64,000 bases of DNA, taken from positions 1,937,444-2,001,443 of the forward strand of contig JABFRN010000001.1 of assembly GCA_013141175.1 (NCBI GenBank), in the 5' to 3' direction. Every line of letters begins with the position of its first letter. Within the stretch, counting starts at the first letter, position 1. Made by a program: the position numbers and the translations under genes. Below the pieces are notes generated by a model. It saw nothing but the letters and a program-made list of their open reading frames with translations. It was not told the DNA's origin and did no database searches. This DNA comes from Lysobacter sp. GTDB lineage: Bacteria; Pseudomonadota; Gammaproteobacteria; Xanthomonadales; Xanthomonadaceae. Shown here piece after piece: positions 19,704 to 28,991 of the stretch.

Positions 19704-21590
19704 ATGATGGCGAGTGCAGCAAACTCGAAACAGCAGGAACGCGGCGCGCGCGCGCGCCGCCACAATCACGCCCTGGTCGCATTGGGCCGGCGCGTATGGC
19801 ACGAGGACTGCACCTTCGACACCGCCATCGCCGAGATCTGCGAAGTCGCCGCCGACACGCTCGAAGTGGAACGCGTCAACATCTGGCGCGTGGACGCCGC
19901 CACCCATCAACTGCACTGCGTGCATGCCTACGTCCACAGCAGTGGCGTGCACAATCCTCCCGGTTTCGACGAAAGCCTGCTGCTGGATTCCGAATACGGC
20001 ACCCAGCTCGACGAGGTGCGGGTCATCGACATCGCCGATGTCGGCAACGACAGCACCGTCTCCGCATCGCAGGAAGCGCTGGGTGCGTATCTGCGCCGGC
20101 ATGAAATCCAGTCGCTCCTCGACGCGCCGGTGCGCGCCGAAGGCGAACTGCTGGGCGTGATCTGCAATGAGCATGTCGGCAGCGCGCGCGTGTGGAGCCC
20201 CGAAGACCACGCCTTCGCCGGCAGTCTCGGCGACTATGTGGCGGTCGCGTACGAAATCGCGCGGCGACGCGACATCGAAAACCGTCTGCGTTTCCTCGAA
20301 CGCCACGACGCGCAGACCAATCTTCCCAACCGCGACCACCTGCTGGAAGTCGCGCACACCGCGCTACGGCCGCTGCACGACAACGATGCCGGCCTCGCGG
20401 TGATCCACCTGCAGATCGATCCGCCCGCCGGCAACGAACAGCTCGATATCGAAGGCTTCCACCGGTTCCTGATCGACTGCGCCGAGCACCTGAGCGAGAT
20501 GACCTCCGACAACGCCGCACTGGCACGGGTGCGCGACGACGCATTCGCGATCATTCCGCACCGTCATCTGCGCGAAGTGGAAGCGCTGGAACTGGCGGAA
20601 CGCTGCATCGACCTGGTGCAATCCGACGCGGCGTCGCCCACCGGCTATCCGGCGACGGTGACCGCCGGCATCGCATTCTCGCGCGATCTGGCCGCGCCTT
20701 CGGCCGACGCGCTGCTGCGCAATGCCGAAAACGCCAGCCTGCGCGCACGCGCGAACGGCATGGGGCGCTGCAAGGTCTTCAACGCCGACCGGCACCGCAG
20801 CCTGCTCGCGCGCATGCGCACCGAGCAGGCGCTGCGCGATGCCTTCGACGATGGCCAGCTGCTGCTGTACTACATGCCCGAGGTCGATCTGCGCGATGGC
20901 CACTGGCGGTCCGCCGAAGCGCTGCTGCGCTGGCGCAACAGCGACGGCCGCATCGTGCCTGCGGGCGAGTTCATCGACGCGGCCGAAAGCTCCGGCCTGA
21001 TCGTCCGTCTCGGCCGCTGGGTGCTGCTGGAAGCCTGCAATGCGGCGATGCGCTGGCCGGTGCGCGACGGCATCGCGCCGATGCTGCGCGTCAACGTCTC
21101 GGCACGGCAGTTCGAGGAGACCGGCCTCGCCGCCGATGTCGACAGCGCGCTGGCCGAATCCGGACTGCCGCCCGAGCGGCTGTGCCTGGAGCTCACCGAA
21201 ACCCTGCTGCTGCGCGACCCCGACGCCGCCGCCAAGATCCTCGCGCGGCTGCGCGCGCTGGGCGTGCACGTGGCGCTGGACGATTTCGGCACCGGCTTCT
21301 GTTCGCTCGGCTATCTCAAGCACCTGCCGATCGACACCATCAAGATCGATCGCGGCTTCACCGCCGGCCTGCCCCAGGACCGCGCCGATCTTGCGATCGT
21401 CAAGGCACTGGTCGGCCTCGCCAACGACCTGGGCATCGACGTGGTCGGCGAAGGCGTCGAAACCGAAGCCCAGGCCCAGTGCCTCCGCGACTGCGGCGTG
21501 GTCGCGGTGCAGGGTTATCTGTATTCGCCTGCGATCGACAACGATGCGTTGATCGCGGGCTTCAACGGAACACGCCTGACAGCGACATAG
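19704..21590 (+). CDS. GAF / degenerate GGDEF / EAL cyclic-di-GMP phosphodiesterase
   Basis: 628 residues, starting at the ATG directly after a strong GGGGAGGGGG ribosome site. No membrane segment. Residues about 20-185 form a GAF sensor domain. Residues about 190-365 are a diguanylate-cyclase-like domain whose GGDEF signature is replaced by RDDAF (277-281), so cyclase activity is not expected. Residues about 375-625 are an EAL domain with EALLRW at 405 and DDFGTG at 526-531, so c-di-GMP hydrolysis is likely. Cytoplasmic; the GAF and dead GGDEF domains probably tune the EAL activity through a small ligand or GTP. It stands alone, and a palindromic repeat element begins at its stop codon. Confidence 0.9.
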   Translation: MMASAANSKQQERGARARRHNHALVALGRRVWHEDCTFDTAIAEICEVAADTLEVERVNIWRVDAATHQLHCVHAYVHSSGVHNPPGFDESLLLDSEYGTQLDEVRVIDIADVGNDSTVSASQEALGAYLRRHEIQSLLDAPVRAEGELLGVICNEHVGSARVWSPEDHAFAGSLGDYVAVAYEIARRRDIENRLRFLERHDAQTNLPNRDHLLEVAHTALRPLHDNDAGLAVIHLQIDPPAGNEQLDIEGFHRFLIDCAEHLSEMTSDNAALARVRDDAFAIIPHRHLREVEALELAERCIDLVQSDAASPTGYPATVTAGIAFSRDLAAPSADALLRNAENASLRARANGMGRCKVFNADRHRSLLARMRTEQALRDAFDDGQLLLYYMPEVDLRDGHWRSAEALLRWRNSDGRIVPAGEFIDAAESSGLIVRLGRWVLLEACNAAMRWPVRDGIAPMLRVNVSARQFEETGLAADVDSALAESGLPPERLCLELTETLLLRDPDAAAKILARLRALGVHVALDDFGTGFCSLGYLKHLPIDTIKIDRGFTAGLPQDRADLAIVKALVGLANDLGIDVVGEGVETEAQAQCLRDCGVVAVQGYLYSPAIDNDALIAGFNGTRLTAT

Positions 21591-21653
21591 GGTGCGCCTT
21601 GGCGCACCGTTTTTTGCGACGATCCCGAAGCGGTGCGCCAAGGCGCACCCTAT
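21588..21653. repeat. REP-like double palindrome, also serving as terminator
   Basis: Two units, 21588-21610 and 21631-21653, are inverted copies of each other, and each is itself a hairpin (GGTGCGCC-TT-GGCGCACC in the left unit). The left hairpin is followed by GTTTTTT, so it can act as a rho-independent terminator for the EAL gene. The paired inverted layout is typical of bacterial interspersed REP elements. Confidence 0.8.
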
Positions 21654-21691
21654 TGGCCTACGCTGTAGGTCCCGAGCCCGAGGCGGTTTCC

Positions 21692-23437
21692 ATGCGCAAC
21701 TTGCCCCTGACCTTCGCGTCTGCCTGTCTGTTGAGCCTCGCCACGGGCGCGACCCACGCCGCCGACCGCGTCACCGGCCAACCCTTCGCCACCCGCAGCG
21801 AGGTCTACGCGCCGCATGCGATGGCCGCGACCTCGCATCCGCTGGCCACGCAGATCGCTCTGCAGACGATGCGCGATGGCGGCAGTGCGGTGGATGCCGC
21901 GATCGCCGCCAACGCCGCGCTCGGGTTGATGGAGCCGACCGGCAACGGCATCGGCGGCGACCTGTTCGCGATCGTGTGGGATCCGAAGACGAAGCGGCTG
22001 CACGGGTACAACGGTTCGGGACGTTCGCCGAAAGCGTTGACGCTCGACGAATTCAAGCGTCGTGGCCTGACCGATATTCCCGCGCATGGTCCGTTGCCGG
22101 TGAGCGTGCCGGGCACCGTCGATGCGTGGTTCGCGCTGCACGGACGTTTCGGCAAGCGCACGATGGCGCAGAACCTCGCGCCCACCATCCGCTACGCGCG
22201 CGACGGCCATCCGGTGCACGAAGTCATCGCGTATTACTGGAGCCGCAGCGTGCCGGTGCTGTCGAAGTGGCCGGGCTTCAAGGAACAGTTCACTCTCGAC
22301 GGCGACACGCCGGATAAACGCCGGGGCCCACGCAGGGGCGAGACCTGGCGCAACCCGAATCTCGCGAACACCTTGGAGAAGATCGCGAACGGTGGCCGCG
22401 ATGCGTTCTACACGGGCGACATCGCGCGCAGCATCGATGCGTATTTCAAAGCCAACGATGGCTTCCTGCGCTATGAAGACATGGCCGCGCATCGCGGCGA
22501 ATGGGTCGAACCGGTCAGCACGAATTATCGCGGCTACGACGTGTGGGAACTGCCGCCGAACGGGCAGGGCATCGCCGCGCTGCAGATCCTCAATCTGCTG
22601 GAACCCTACGATCTGAAAACCTACGGCTTCGGCAGTCCCGAGCATGTGCATCTGTTCGTCGAAGCGAAGAAGCTCGCGTTCGCCGATCGCGCCGCGTCGT
22701 ATGCCGATCCCGCGTTCCACAAGACGCCGGTCGCGCGCCTGATCTCGAAGGCCTATGCGAAAGAGCGCGGCGCGCTGCTGTCGATGGACCGTGCGATGAA
22801 GGCGGTGGAGCCCGGCATCATTCCCGCGTTGAACGAAGGCGACACCATCTACATGACCGTCGCCGACGCCGACGGGATGATGGTGTCGCTGATCCAGTCG
22901 AACTATCGCGGCATGGGCAGCGGCATGGCGCCGCCGGGCCTGGGTTTCATCTTCCAGGATCGCGGCGAGATGTTCGTGCTGAAGGATTGCGATCGCAGGC
23001 CTGCACATCCCAACTGCTACGCACCGGGCAAGCGCCCGTTCCAGACCATCATTCCCGCCTTCGTGACGAAGGATGGCAAGCCATGGCTGTCGTACGGCGT
23101 GATGGGCGGCGCGATGCAGCCGCAGGGCCACGTGCAGATCCTGCTCAACATGATCGACTTCGGCATGAACCTGCAGGAAGCCGGCGATGCGCCGCGCATC
23201 CAGCACGACGGCAGTACCGAACCGACTGGACAGAACACCGCGATGACCGATGGCGGCGAAGTGGATCTGGAAACCGGTTTTCCGATCGAAACCATCCGCG
23301 CGCTGATGCGCAAAGGCCACAGCGTGCGTTTCGCCGACGGCCCCTACGGTGGGTACCAGGCGATCATGGTGAATCCCGAGGGTGGTTACATCGGCGCCAG
23401 CGAGTCGCGCAAGGACGGGCAGGCGGCGGGATATTGA
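21692..23437 (+). CDS. ggt: Gamma-glutamyltransferase (glutathione hydrolase), periplasmic
   Basis: 581 residues, the normal size for the family. A Sec signal covers the first 24 residues (cleavage after THA). The enzyme cleaves the gamma-glutamyl bond of glutathione and transfers the glutamyl group to water or amino acids. It is made as a precursor that self-cleaves before a threonine; here that residue is Thr385 in GDTIYMT, aligned with the TTHYS site of the E. coli enzyme. The large-subunit signature GGSAVDAAIAANAALG and the small-subunit glycine pair (SYGVMGGAMQPQ) are present. Single-gene unit downstream of a palindromic repeat. Confidence 0.93.
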   Translation: MRNLPLTFASACLLSLATGATHAADRVTGQPFATRSEVYAPHAMAATSHPLATQIALQTMRDGGSAVDAAIAANAALGLMEPTGNGIGGDLFAIVWDPKTKRLHGYNGSGRSPKALTLDEFKRRGLTDIPAHGPLPVSVPGTVDAWFALHGRFGKRTMAQNLAPTIRYARDGHPVHEVIAYYWSRSVPVLSKWPGFKEQFTLDGDTPDKRRGPRRGETWRNPNLANTLEKIANGGRDAFYTGDIARSIDAYFKANDGFLRYEDMAAHRGEWVEPVSTNYRGYDVWELPPNGQGIAALQILNLLEPYDLKTYGFGSPEHVHLFVEAKKLAFADRAASYADPAFHKTPVARLISKAYAKERGALLSMDRAMKAVEPGIIPALNEGDTIYMTVADADGMMVSLIQSNYRGMGSGMAPPGLGFIFQDRGEMFVLKDCDRRPAHPNCYAPGKRPFQTIIPAFVTKDGKPWLSYGVMGGAMQPQGHVQILLNMIDFGMNLQEAGDAPRIQHDGSTEPTGQNTAMTDGGEVDLETGFPIETIRALMRKGHSVRFADGPYGGYQAIMVNPEGGYIGASESRKDGQAAGY

Positions 23438-23567
23438 TGCGTCTGCGATCCGGCGCGCACGCACGCTACGCATATCGGCACGACAGGGCGTCCGTGTGGC
23501 CGCCCTGTGAGATCGCGTTGTTCCCGTGCGCTGCCGTCGCGGCGATCGCAGGGGACGAGATGACGCC

Positions 23568-23774
23568 TCAGCCGCAGCCGCGACGGGAGAGGCAGTCGAA
23601 GTACTCGGCGTTGCACTCGTCCTCCAGACCCCCGTTGACGAGGCACATTTCGCGCTGTTCCCAGCAGTAGGCGTAGGTGGAGGGTGTACAGGCGGCGACG
23701 GCATAGCCGCCGCTGCCGAAGGTGAGCAGCAGGCCGAGAACGAGGGGGCGGATCAGATGGCGTGTCGTGTTCAT
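23568..23774 (-). CDS. Small secreted cysteine-rich protein
   Basis: 68 residues with a Sec signal (MNTTRHLIRP, then a Leu-rich core, cleaving after YAVA) and a mature part of about 40 residues holding six cysteines (C-T-P, YCW, MCL, ECN, DCL, GCG). On the minus strand GGAAG sits just before the ATG. The even Cys count suggests three disulfides in the periplasm or outside the cell. It lies convergent to ggt and divergent from the AEC transporter gene. No family recognised. Confidence 0.7.
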   Translation of the reverse strand: MNTTRHLIRPLVLGLLLTFGSGGYAVAACTPSTYAYCWEQREMCLVNGGLEDECNAEYFDCLSRRGCG

Positions 23775-23931
23775 GGCGCTTCCATTGCGTTGGCCCCACA
23801 GCGGGGCGAATCATGCTACTACGCTGTGCGCGGCGCTGACGCTGCAGTGCCGCAAAATGCGCACGGCGCCGCGCCCGCATTCCTGTCGCTCCCACAGTGG
23901 ACATGAACACTTACCGATTCCCGCCCGCATC

Positions 23932-24840
23932 ATGACCTTCGACGCCTTCGCCCTGATCCTCGCCATGCTCGCGCTGGGCTACGGCTTCCAGCGCCTGCAT
24001 GTGTTGCCGGACAACGCGGCGCAAACGCTCAACCTCGTGGTGTTGTACGTGTGCCTGCCGGCGGCGGTATTGCGCTATGCGCCGCGTCTGCACCTGGAAT
24101 CGGCGCTGATCGGTGTCGCCGTGGCGCCGTGGCTGCTGTTGATCGCGACCGTGGTGCTGGTGTGGTTGTGCGCGCGCGCATTCAAATTCAGGGACGACGA
24201 ACGCGCGGTGCTGTTGCTCACGGTCGCCCTGGGCAATACCAGTTTTCTCGGCTATCCATTGACCCGCGCGCTGATCGGCGAACACGCGCTGCCGTACGCG
24301 GTGATCTACGATCAGTTCGGCGCCTTCCTCATTCTTTCGACCTTCGGTTTGTGGGTGCTCGCGCGCTACGGCGGCGACGCACCCCCGACCGCGCGCGGGA
24401 TGCTGCTGCGGGTGCTGAAGTTTCCGCCGCTGTGGGCGCTGATCGTCGGCTTCAGCGTGATGCCCGAAAACCCGCCGCATTGGATCGCCGGCGCACTGCA
24501 GCGTCTGTCCGATGCGCTGCTGCCGCTGGCGATGCTGACGATCGGGCTGTCGGTGAAACTCGCGTTGCCGCGCGACGAGCTCAAGCCGCTGGCCATCGGC
24601 CTGTTGTTGAAACTCGCGCTGATGCCCGCGCTGGCCCTGCTGCTGGTGCCGTTGCTCGGCCTGCACGGCGACATGGCGCGCACGACCGTGCTGGAATCGG
24701 CGATGCCGTCGATGGTGACGGCCGGTGCGCTGGCGATCTCGCACAACCTCGCACCGCGTCTCGCCGCCGCGATGGTCGGTTATGGGCTGCTGCTGTCGCT
24801 GCTCACGCTGCCGTTCTGGGCGCATGCCGCCGCTGGGTGA
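23932..24840 (+). CDS. AEC-family transporter (auxin efflux carrier-like permease)
   Basis: 302 residues and about ten hydrophobic segments, the size and layout of the Mem_trans (AEC) family. Typical features are the N-terminal LNLVVLYVCLPAAVLRY segment, the ALGNTSFLGYPLTRALIGE motif of the first half, and a mirrored second half (LLPLAMLTIGLSVKL, ESAMPSMVTAGALAI). Members move small organic acids or amino-acid-like anions across the inner membrane; the substrate cannot be told from sequence. The ATG at 23932 begins the first membrane segment. Apparently monocistronic. Confidence 0.85.
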   Translation: MTFDAFALILAMLALGYGFQRLHVLPDNAAQTLNLVVLYVCLPAAVLRYAPRLHLESALIGVAVAPWLLLIATVVLVWLCARAFKFRDDERAVLLLTVALGNTSFLGYPLTRALIGEHALPYAVIYDQFGAFLILSTFGLWVLARYGGDAPPTARGMLLRVLKFPPLWALIVGFSVMPENPPHWIAGALQRLSDALLPLAMLTIGLSVKLALPRDELKPLAIGLLLKLALMPALALLLVPLLGLHGDMARTTVLESAMPSMVTAGALAISHNLAPRLAAAMVGYGLLLSLLTLPFWAHAAAG

Positions 24841-25167
24841 TGCCGGTGGGATGTCCACGCCTTCGCCCGCCGGGAATGTTCAGGGGCAGGTCCGTGCCAC
24901 GATTGCTTTTGTGACGAACAGAGCAAAAAGCCGCTGATGCCGCCTGCGTGTCGCAGCGGCATGTCCTGTTCGTGCCGCAACGCGCGGCCTTCTGACTGTT
25001 GAGCCGCCATTCCGGCCCCGCTTGGGCATGGGATGCATCACGCATGCGCCCTGTCGGGTCACCGATGCGTGCGACCGGCTCAGCGCCGTCATGTCGCGAA
25101 GAGATGTCCGGATCTTTCGCGATGCCGAAACCACCGGGTCGATGGACAACACGTCAAGGACACACAG
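24841..25167. other. Gap of 327 bases before the hydrolase pair
   Basis: No gene seen. It holds an imperfect hairpin around 24931-24961 (GCCGCTG pairing with CAGCGGC) that may end the AEC transcript, and the presumed promoter of the first hydrolase gene, which was not identified. Confidence 0.4.
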
Positions 25168-26454
25168 ATGCGCAGAATCAAGAGGAAGACCGGCCGCGCT
25201 TTCGCGGGCATACGTTGCAGCGCAGGTTTGCTGCTGGCCGCGATGGTCCTGCCGGGAACGGGCATGGCCGCCGACGGAACAATCGGCACGTCGCGATTCA
25301 GTTCGCGCCTGGCTTATGACGTGAACAACAGGCCCTACCGCATCGCGGAAATTCCCGCGAGCTGGTATGGCGGACGACCGGCCTGTGCCGCCGCCCATGC
25401 CAGTGGAACGTTGAACAGCACGCCCTATGTCGCCGCTTTCGTGGGCGGCGGCGGAAACTTCGGCAATACCGATCCCGGCAACACCATCAGGAACGGGTAT
25501 TACCAGGGCAAGATGATGAACATGGCGAATGCGCTTTCCGCCAATGGCGGTTGCGTCAGGGTGGTGTCGATCGAGGCGCCGCTTGCCGCGGATGGCGGTT
25601 ACGGCGCATTCGGCGCGTATCCCAATTACAACTTCTTCGGCGCGACGATGAGCGGCAGCTACGATGTCTACCTGCCGATCTCCAAGGGCGCCAGCGCGGA
25701 TTTCGCCATCAGCCTGGCCATCCAGCGCAATGCGACCTATTCGACGGCTTCGCGCTGGTACCTGCACGGCGGAAGCGGCAGCGCGATGCATTCGGCGCGT
25801 TTGCTGGACATGCTCAACGATGGCGCGGTCGCAGCGTACGCCTACAAGGTGCCGCAGGCGACGATCCTCGAATCGCTGCCGATTTCCGGCGATATGCTCG
25901 AGGCATGCCGGAACGTCAACGCACTCAGTGACGCGGACAAGATCATTTCCATGTCCTACGCCGGATACGAAACCGCCAACACGTGTTCGGTGGTTCGCGC
26001 CAATCCGTCGCTGTACAACTACAGGATCTACACCCCGGCCATTCGCGACTGGTACGTCGGCGCCAAAGGCAAGAGCGTGTACGTGATGATGGGTGCGAAC
26101 GATCCGCTGTGGAAAGAGACGCTGGGCAAGACGGATCCAGCCGCCGGCGGGTCGGTGTATTACGTCTCGCCGACAACGACAGGTTGGGCATCGCTCGGGC
26201 TGTACAGGAATTTCCTTGCGACGATCGGTGTCGCCGAAAGCTCGTGCACGAATCGATCCACGTATGTCTTCGACGCTTCCCACGCGAGCCATATGTACAA
26301 CACCTACCAGAAAGCCGATTGCGGCGCGGGTGGGCGGATCAAGATCCGCCAGTATCAGAATGGCGGTCACGGGCCATTGACCAACGCCACGTTCGGCGCG
26401 ATTCCCGCCGGCGAGAAAAATCCCATCGACCAGCTCAGGGCTTGGCTCTTTTGA
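25168..26454 (+). CDS. Secreted alpha/beta-hydrolase-like protein, copy 1
   Basis: 428 residues; AAGGA lies 7 bases before the ATG. A basic N terminus and hydrophobic core give a Sec signal cleaving near GMAA. A nucleophile-elbow-like motif, WYLHGGSGSAMHSAR, places a serine at 203; MMGANDPLW offers an acidic residue, and GGHGPL a histidine at 401, in the order expected for a Ser-Asp-His hydrolase. The elbow is G-G-S-G-S rather than the canonical G-x-S-x-G. The next gene is a paralogue with the same layout, so this is a tandem duplication. Probably an extracellular esterase or polymer depolymerase; substrate unknown. Confidence 0.7.
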   Translation: MRRIKRKTGRAFAGIRCSAGLLLAAMVLPGTGMAADGTIGTSRFSSRLAYDVNNRPYRIAEIPASWYGGRPACAAAHASGTLNSTPYVAAFVGGGGNFGNTDPGNTIRNGYYQGKMMNMANALSANGGCVRVVSIEAPLAADGGYGAFGAYPNYNFFGATMSGSYDVYLPISKGASADFAISLAIQRNATYSTASRWYLHGGSGSAMHSARLLDMLNDGAVAAYAYKVPQATILESLPISGDMLEACRNVNALSDADKIISMSYAGYETANTCSVVRANPSLYNYRIYTPAIRDWYVGAKGKSVYVMMGANDPLWKETLGKTDPAAGGSVYYVSPTTTGWASLGLYRNFLATIGVAESSCTNRSTYVFDASHASHMYNTYQKADCGAGGRIKIRQYQNGGHGPLTNATFGAIPAGEKNPIDQLRAWLF

Positions 26455-26598
26455 GTGGATGACCGGTGCGCCGTCCACCCAACGTCGCACGGGACACCTC
26501 CACGCGACTTGCGACCTGAGCAGACAGCGCTTGATTGCACGGACGCCGGCACGAAGCCGGCCATTGGATTTTCACACATCGATCATTGGAGAGAACGG

Positions 26599-27816
26599 AT
26601 GAAGATCAACACACGGAACACGAGTCGGAAAACCATCAAAAGCCGCAGTCGGGCGCTGAAGCTCCTGATGCTGGGCGGCCTGGCGGCAATCCTGCCGGGC
26701 CTCGGGAATGCGGCGGACGGTCAAGTCGGCACCTCGATCTTCGTGGCGCGGTCCGACTACGACGCGTTCAATCAACCCTATGTGATCGCGGAAATACCCG
26801 ACGCCACCTATGGCACGCCGGAGGCCGGAAACTGCAGGGCCGCGTATCTCAACAACACGCTGAAAAACATGCCTTATGTCGTGGTGTTTCCGGGGGACAC
26901 CGGAAACTTCGGAAACACGGACCCCGGAAACGCGGCGAGAAACGCCCATTACCAGAGTGTATTGACGCGCGAAGCGATCAGGTTGGCGAATGGCGGCACC
27001 TGCGTGCGCGTGGTTGCGGTGGAGACGAGTCCCGCATACACCGGCTATGCGGCTTACCCGCAGACAGGATTCATCGGCGCGAATTTGTCCGGAAGTTCGA
27101 ATATCAACTGGCCGATGACGAAAGGCGCTTCCGCCATTTTCAACATCACGCGGGACATACAGGGCAACGCCAAATACAGCGGCGCGCCGCGCTGGTATCT
27201 CCACGGTGGAAGCGCCGGTGCGATGAACGTCGCGCGGATGGTCGATATGCTCAACGACAGCGTCGTTTCGATATACGCCTACAAGATCCCGGAAGCGGTA
27301 TTGCTTGAATCGCTGCCGATTTCCGGCGACATGAGCTTGACGTGCGCGAACGCGAACACCGGGAGTCTCGTCTACGCCATCGTCAACAGGGACTATCAGA
27401 ATGCGAATGCCTGCGCCTATGCCGCCGGGAATCCGTCGGCCTACAACTACAAGGTCCTCAGCGGCAATATCCGGAACTGGTACGTTGGCGCCAAGGGAAA
27501 ACGTGTCAATGTCATGATGGGCGCGGACGATCTGATCTGGAAAAGCGCGTACACGTCTTCCGGATGGACCGCGCTGGGCAACTACAAGAACTTCATCGGC
27601 GCGATTGGCGCATCCGGCTGCGTGGGCTCTGCCTACGCGCTCGATCCTTCGCATGTGACGACGATCTACAACGCCGACATGTGGGTGGATTGCGATGGCG
27701 GGCGGATCCGCATCCGGCAGTTCCAATTCGGCGGGCATGGTCCTTTGTACAACTCCTCCGTGGGCAATCATCCTTATGGGAGCGCGGAGGATCACCTCAG
27801 GGCCTGGTTCCAATAA
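26599..27816 (+). CDS. Secreted alpha/beta-hydrolase-like protein, copy 2
   Basis: 405 residues; GGAGAG precedes the ATG. The Sec signal ends GNAADG, matching AADG in copy 1. It shares with copy 1 the blocks GNFGNTDPGN, WYLHGGSAGAMN, ESLPISGDM, NWYVGAKGK and FGGHGPL. The putative nucleophile is Ser205 in a proper G-G-S-A-G elbow, with MMGADDLIW and His380 completing a triad. Overall about half the residues agree with copy 1 by eye. The 3' side is followed by a ricin-lectin remnant that could once have been a C-terminal binding module. Substrate unknown. Confidence 0.7.
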   Translation: MKINTRNTSRKTIKSRSRALKLLMLGGLAAILPGLGNAADGQVGTSIFVARSDYDAFNQPYVIAEIPDATYGTPEAGNCRAAYLNNTLKNMPYVVVFPGDTGNFGNTDPGNAARNAHYQSVLTREAIRLANGGTCVRVVAVETSPAYTGYAAYPQTGFIGANLSGSSNINWPMTKGASAIFNITRDIQGNAKYSGAPRWYLHGGSAGAMNVARMVDMLNDSVVSIYAYKIPEAVLLESLPISGDMSLTCANANTGSLVYAIVNRDYQNANACAYAAGNPSAYNYKVLSGNIRNWYVGAKGKRVNVMMGADDLIWKSAYTSSGWTALGNYKNFIGAIGASGCVGSAYALDPSHVTTIYNADMWVDCDGGRIRIRQFQFGGHGPLYNSSVGNHPYGSAEDHLRAWFQ

Positions 27817-27929
27817 TCGATCCTGTTGTCCGCATCCGGTCTTCGGATTCATCCGGAGACCGGATGCGATCCGCAACGACATCAACGGCAGATGGACGCC
27901 ATTCCCGGATGCGATGCTGCCGGTCGCGG

Positions 27930-28080
27930 CGGGCGCTGCGTGCTGGAATTTCCGTCCCAACCATGCGCCCGGACAATGTCTCGACATCAGCGCCGGCAGC
28001 ACGGCCAACGGCGGCAACGTCCAGCAGTGGACGTGCAACGGTCTGGAGCCGCAGCAGTTTTCGCTGACGCCGTATCGATC
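27930..28080 (+). pseudogene. Orphan ricin-type beta-trefoil lectin fragment
   Basis: One frame encodes CLDISAGSTANGGNVQQWTC followed by NGLEPQQFSLTP, the classic QxW repeat of ricin-B lectins, but only about one repeat remains. There is no start codon with a ribosome site, and it is out of register with the hydrolase gene ending at 27816. It is most simply the leftover 3' end of a lectin-tailed protein. The rest of the 27817-28235 gap holds nothing recognisable. Confidence 0.65.
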
Positions 28081-28235
28081 GGCGTATCGACGGGAAACCC
28101 TCATCGAGGAATCAACACCGGCTGCCGGACACCCGTCCGCCAGCCGTTGGGCCACTTTCCGCACCACTGGCCACCGATGCGGACACCGCCGCCGATCGGA
28201 TAGGATGGTGCGAACCTGCTCTCCGCCCGTGTCCC

Positions 28236-28934
28236 ATGATCAGCAACGAGATCGATATCGACCACTGGCGACGCGCGCTCACGGAACGCTCGAGGATCCA
28301 GATCCCGGATTTTCTGCAGCCCTCCGCCGCCGATGCCTTCGCGCGCGAGTTGGCCGAACGCGTGCCATGGCAACTCGCCGAGCGCAGCGACGGCGAATCG
28401 CGGCTCTCGCCGCGCGGCGCCTATCCCGACGATGCCGAGTACGCGCGTCTGCTGCAGTGCGGCTATGCGCGCGCGACCGATACTTACCAGTTCGCCTACG
28501 ACAGCTACATGCTGGTGAAAGCCGCGAAGGAAGGCTGGGACCCCGGTCTGCTCGTCCACGGCCTGCTGCAATTCCTCAACACGCCGCCGTTCATCGAATT
28601 CGCGCGTTATCTCGGCAGCGATGCATCCATCACCCACACCGCCGCGCAATGCACCCGTTATCGCCCCGGGCATTACCTGATGCCGCACGAGGATCTGGAT
28701 GAAGGCGAAGGCCGCCGCTATGCCATGGTGATCAACCTGAGCCGCGAGTGGCGAACGGACTGGGGCGGGCAGCTGCAATTCCTCGACAGCGATGGCGGTG
28801 TGGGCGAGACCTTCCTGCCGCGCTGGAACTCGCTCAGCCTGTTCCGCGTACCGCAGCGGCACCAGGTCACGCTGGTGGCGCCCTGGGCGGTGCAGCCGCG
28901 GCATGCCATCACCGGATGGTGGCTGGCGCGATAG
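28236..28934 (+). CDS. 2OG-Fe(II) oxygenase superfamily protein
   Basis: 232 residues, cytoplasmic. The double-stranded beta-helix signature is complete: His151 and Asp153 in PHEDLD bind iron, His209 in PQRHQV is the distal iron ligand, and Arg222 in RHAITGWW would bind the 2-oxoglutarate carboxylate. The closest type is the prolyl-4-hydroxylase-like group (PF13640/PF13661). Members hydroxylate proteins or small molecules using 2-oxoglutarate and O2; the target is unknown. It stands alone ahead of the LuxR gene. Confidence 0.82.
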   Translation: MISNEIDIDHWRRALTERSRIQIPDFLQPSAADAFARELAERVPWQLAERSDGESRLSPRGAYPDDAEYARLLQCGYARATDTYQFAYDSYMLVKAAKEGWDPGLLVHGLLQFLNTPPFIEFARYLGSDASITHTAAQCTRYRPGHYLMPHEDLDEGEGRRYAMVINLSREWRTDWGGQLQFLDSDGGVGETFLPRWNSLSLFRVPQRHQVTLVAPWAVQPRHAITGWWLAR

Positions 28935-28991
28935 GGCGACGTCCGGGCGATTGCTATATTCCGAGACGACCGGTCCGGGCAGGAGGGGCAG

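Noticed and set aside
20192-21691. Long in-frame extension upstream of ggt
   Set aside because: It overlaps the EAL gene in another frame and gives Arg-rich nonsense; the signal peptide starts at 21692.
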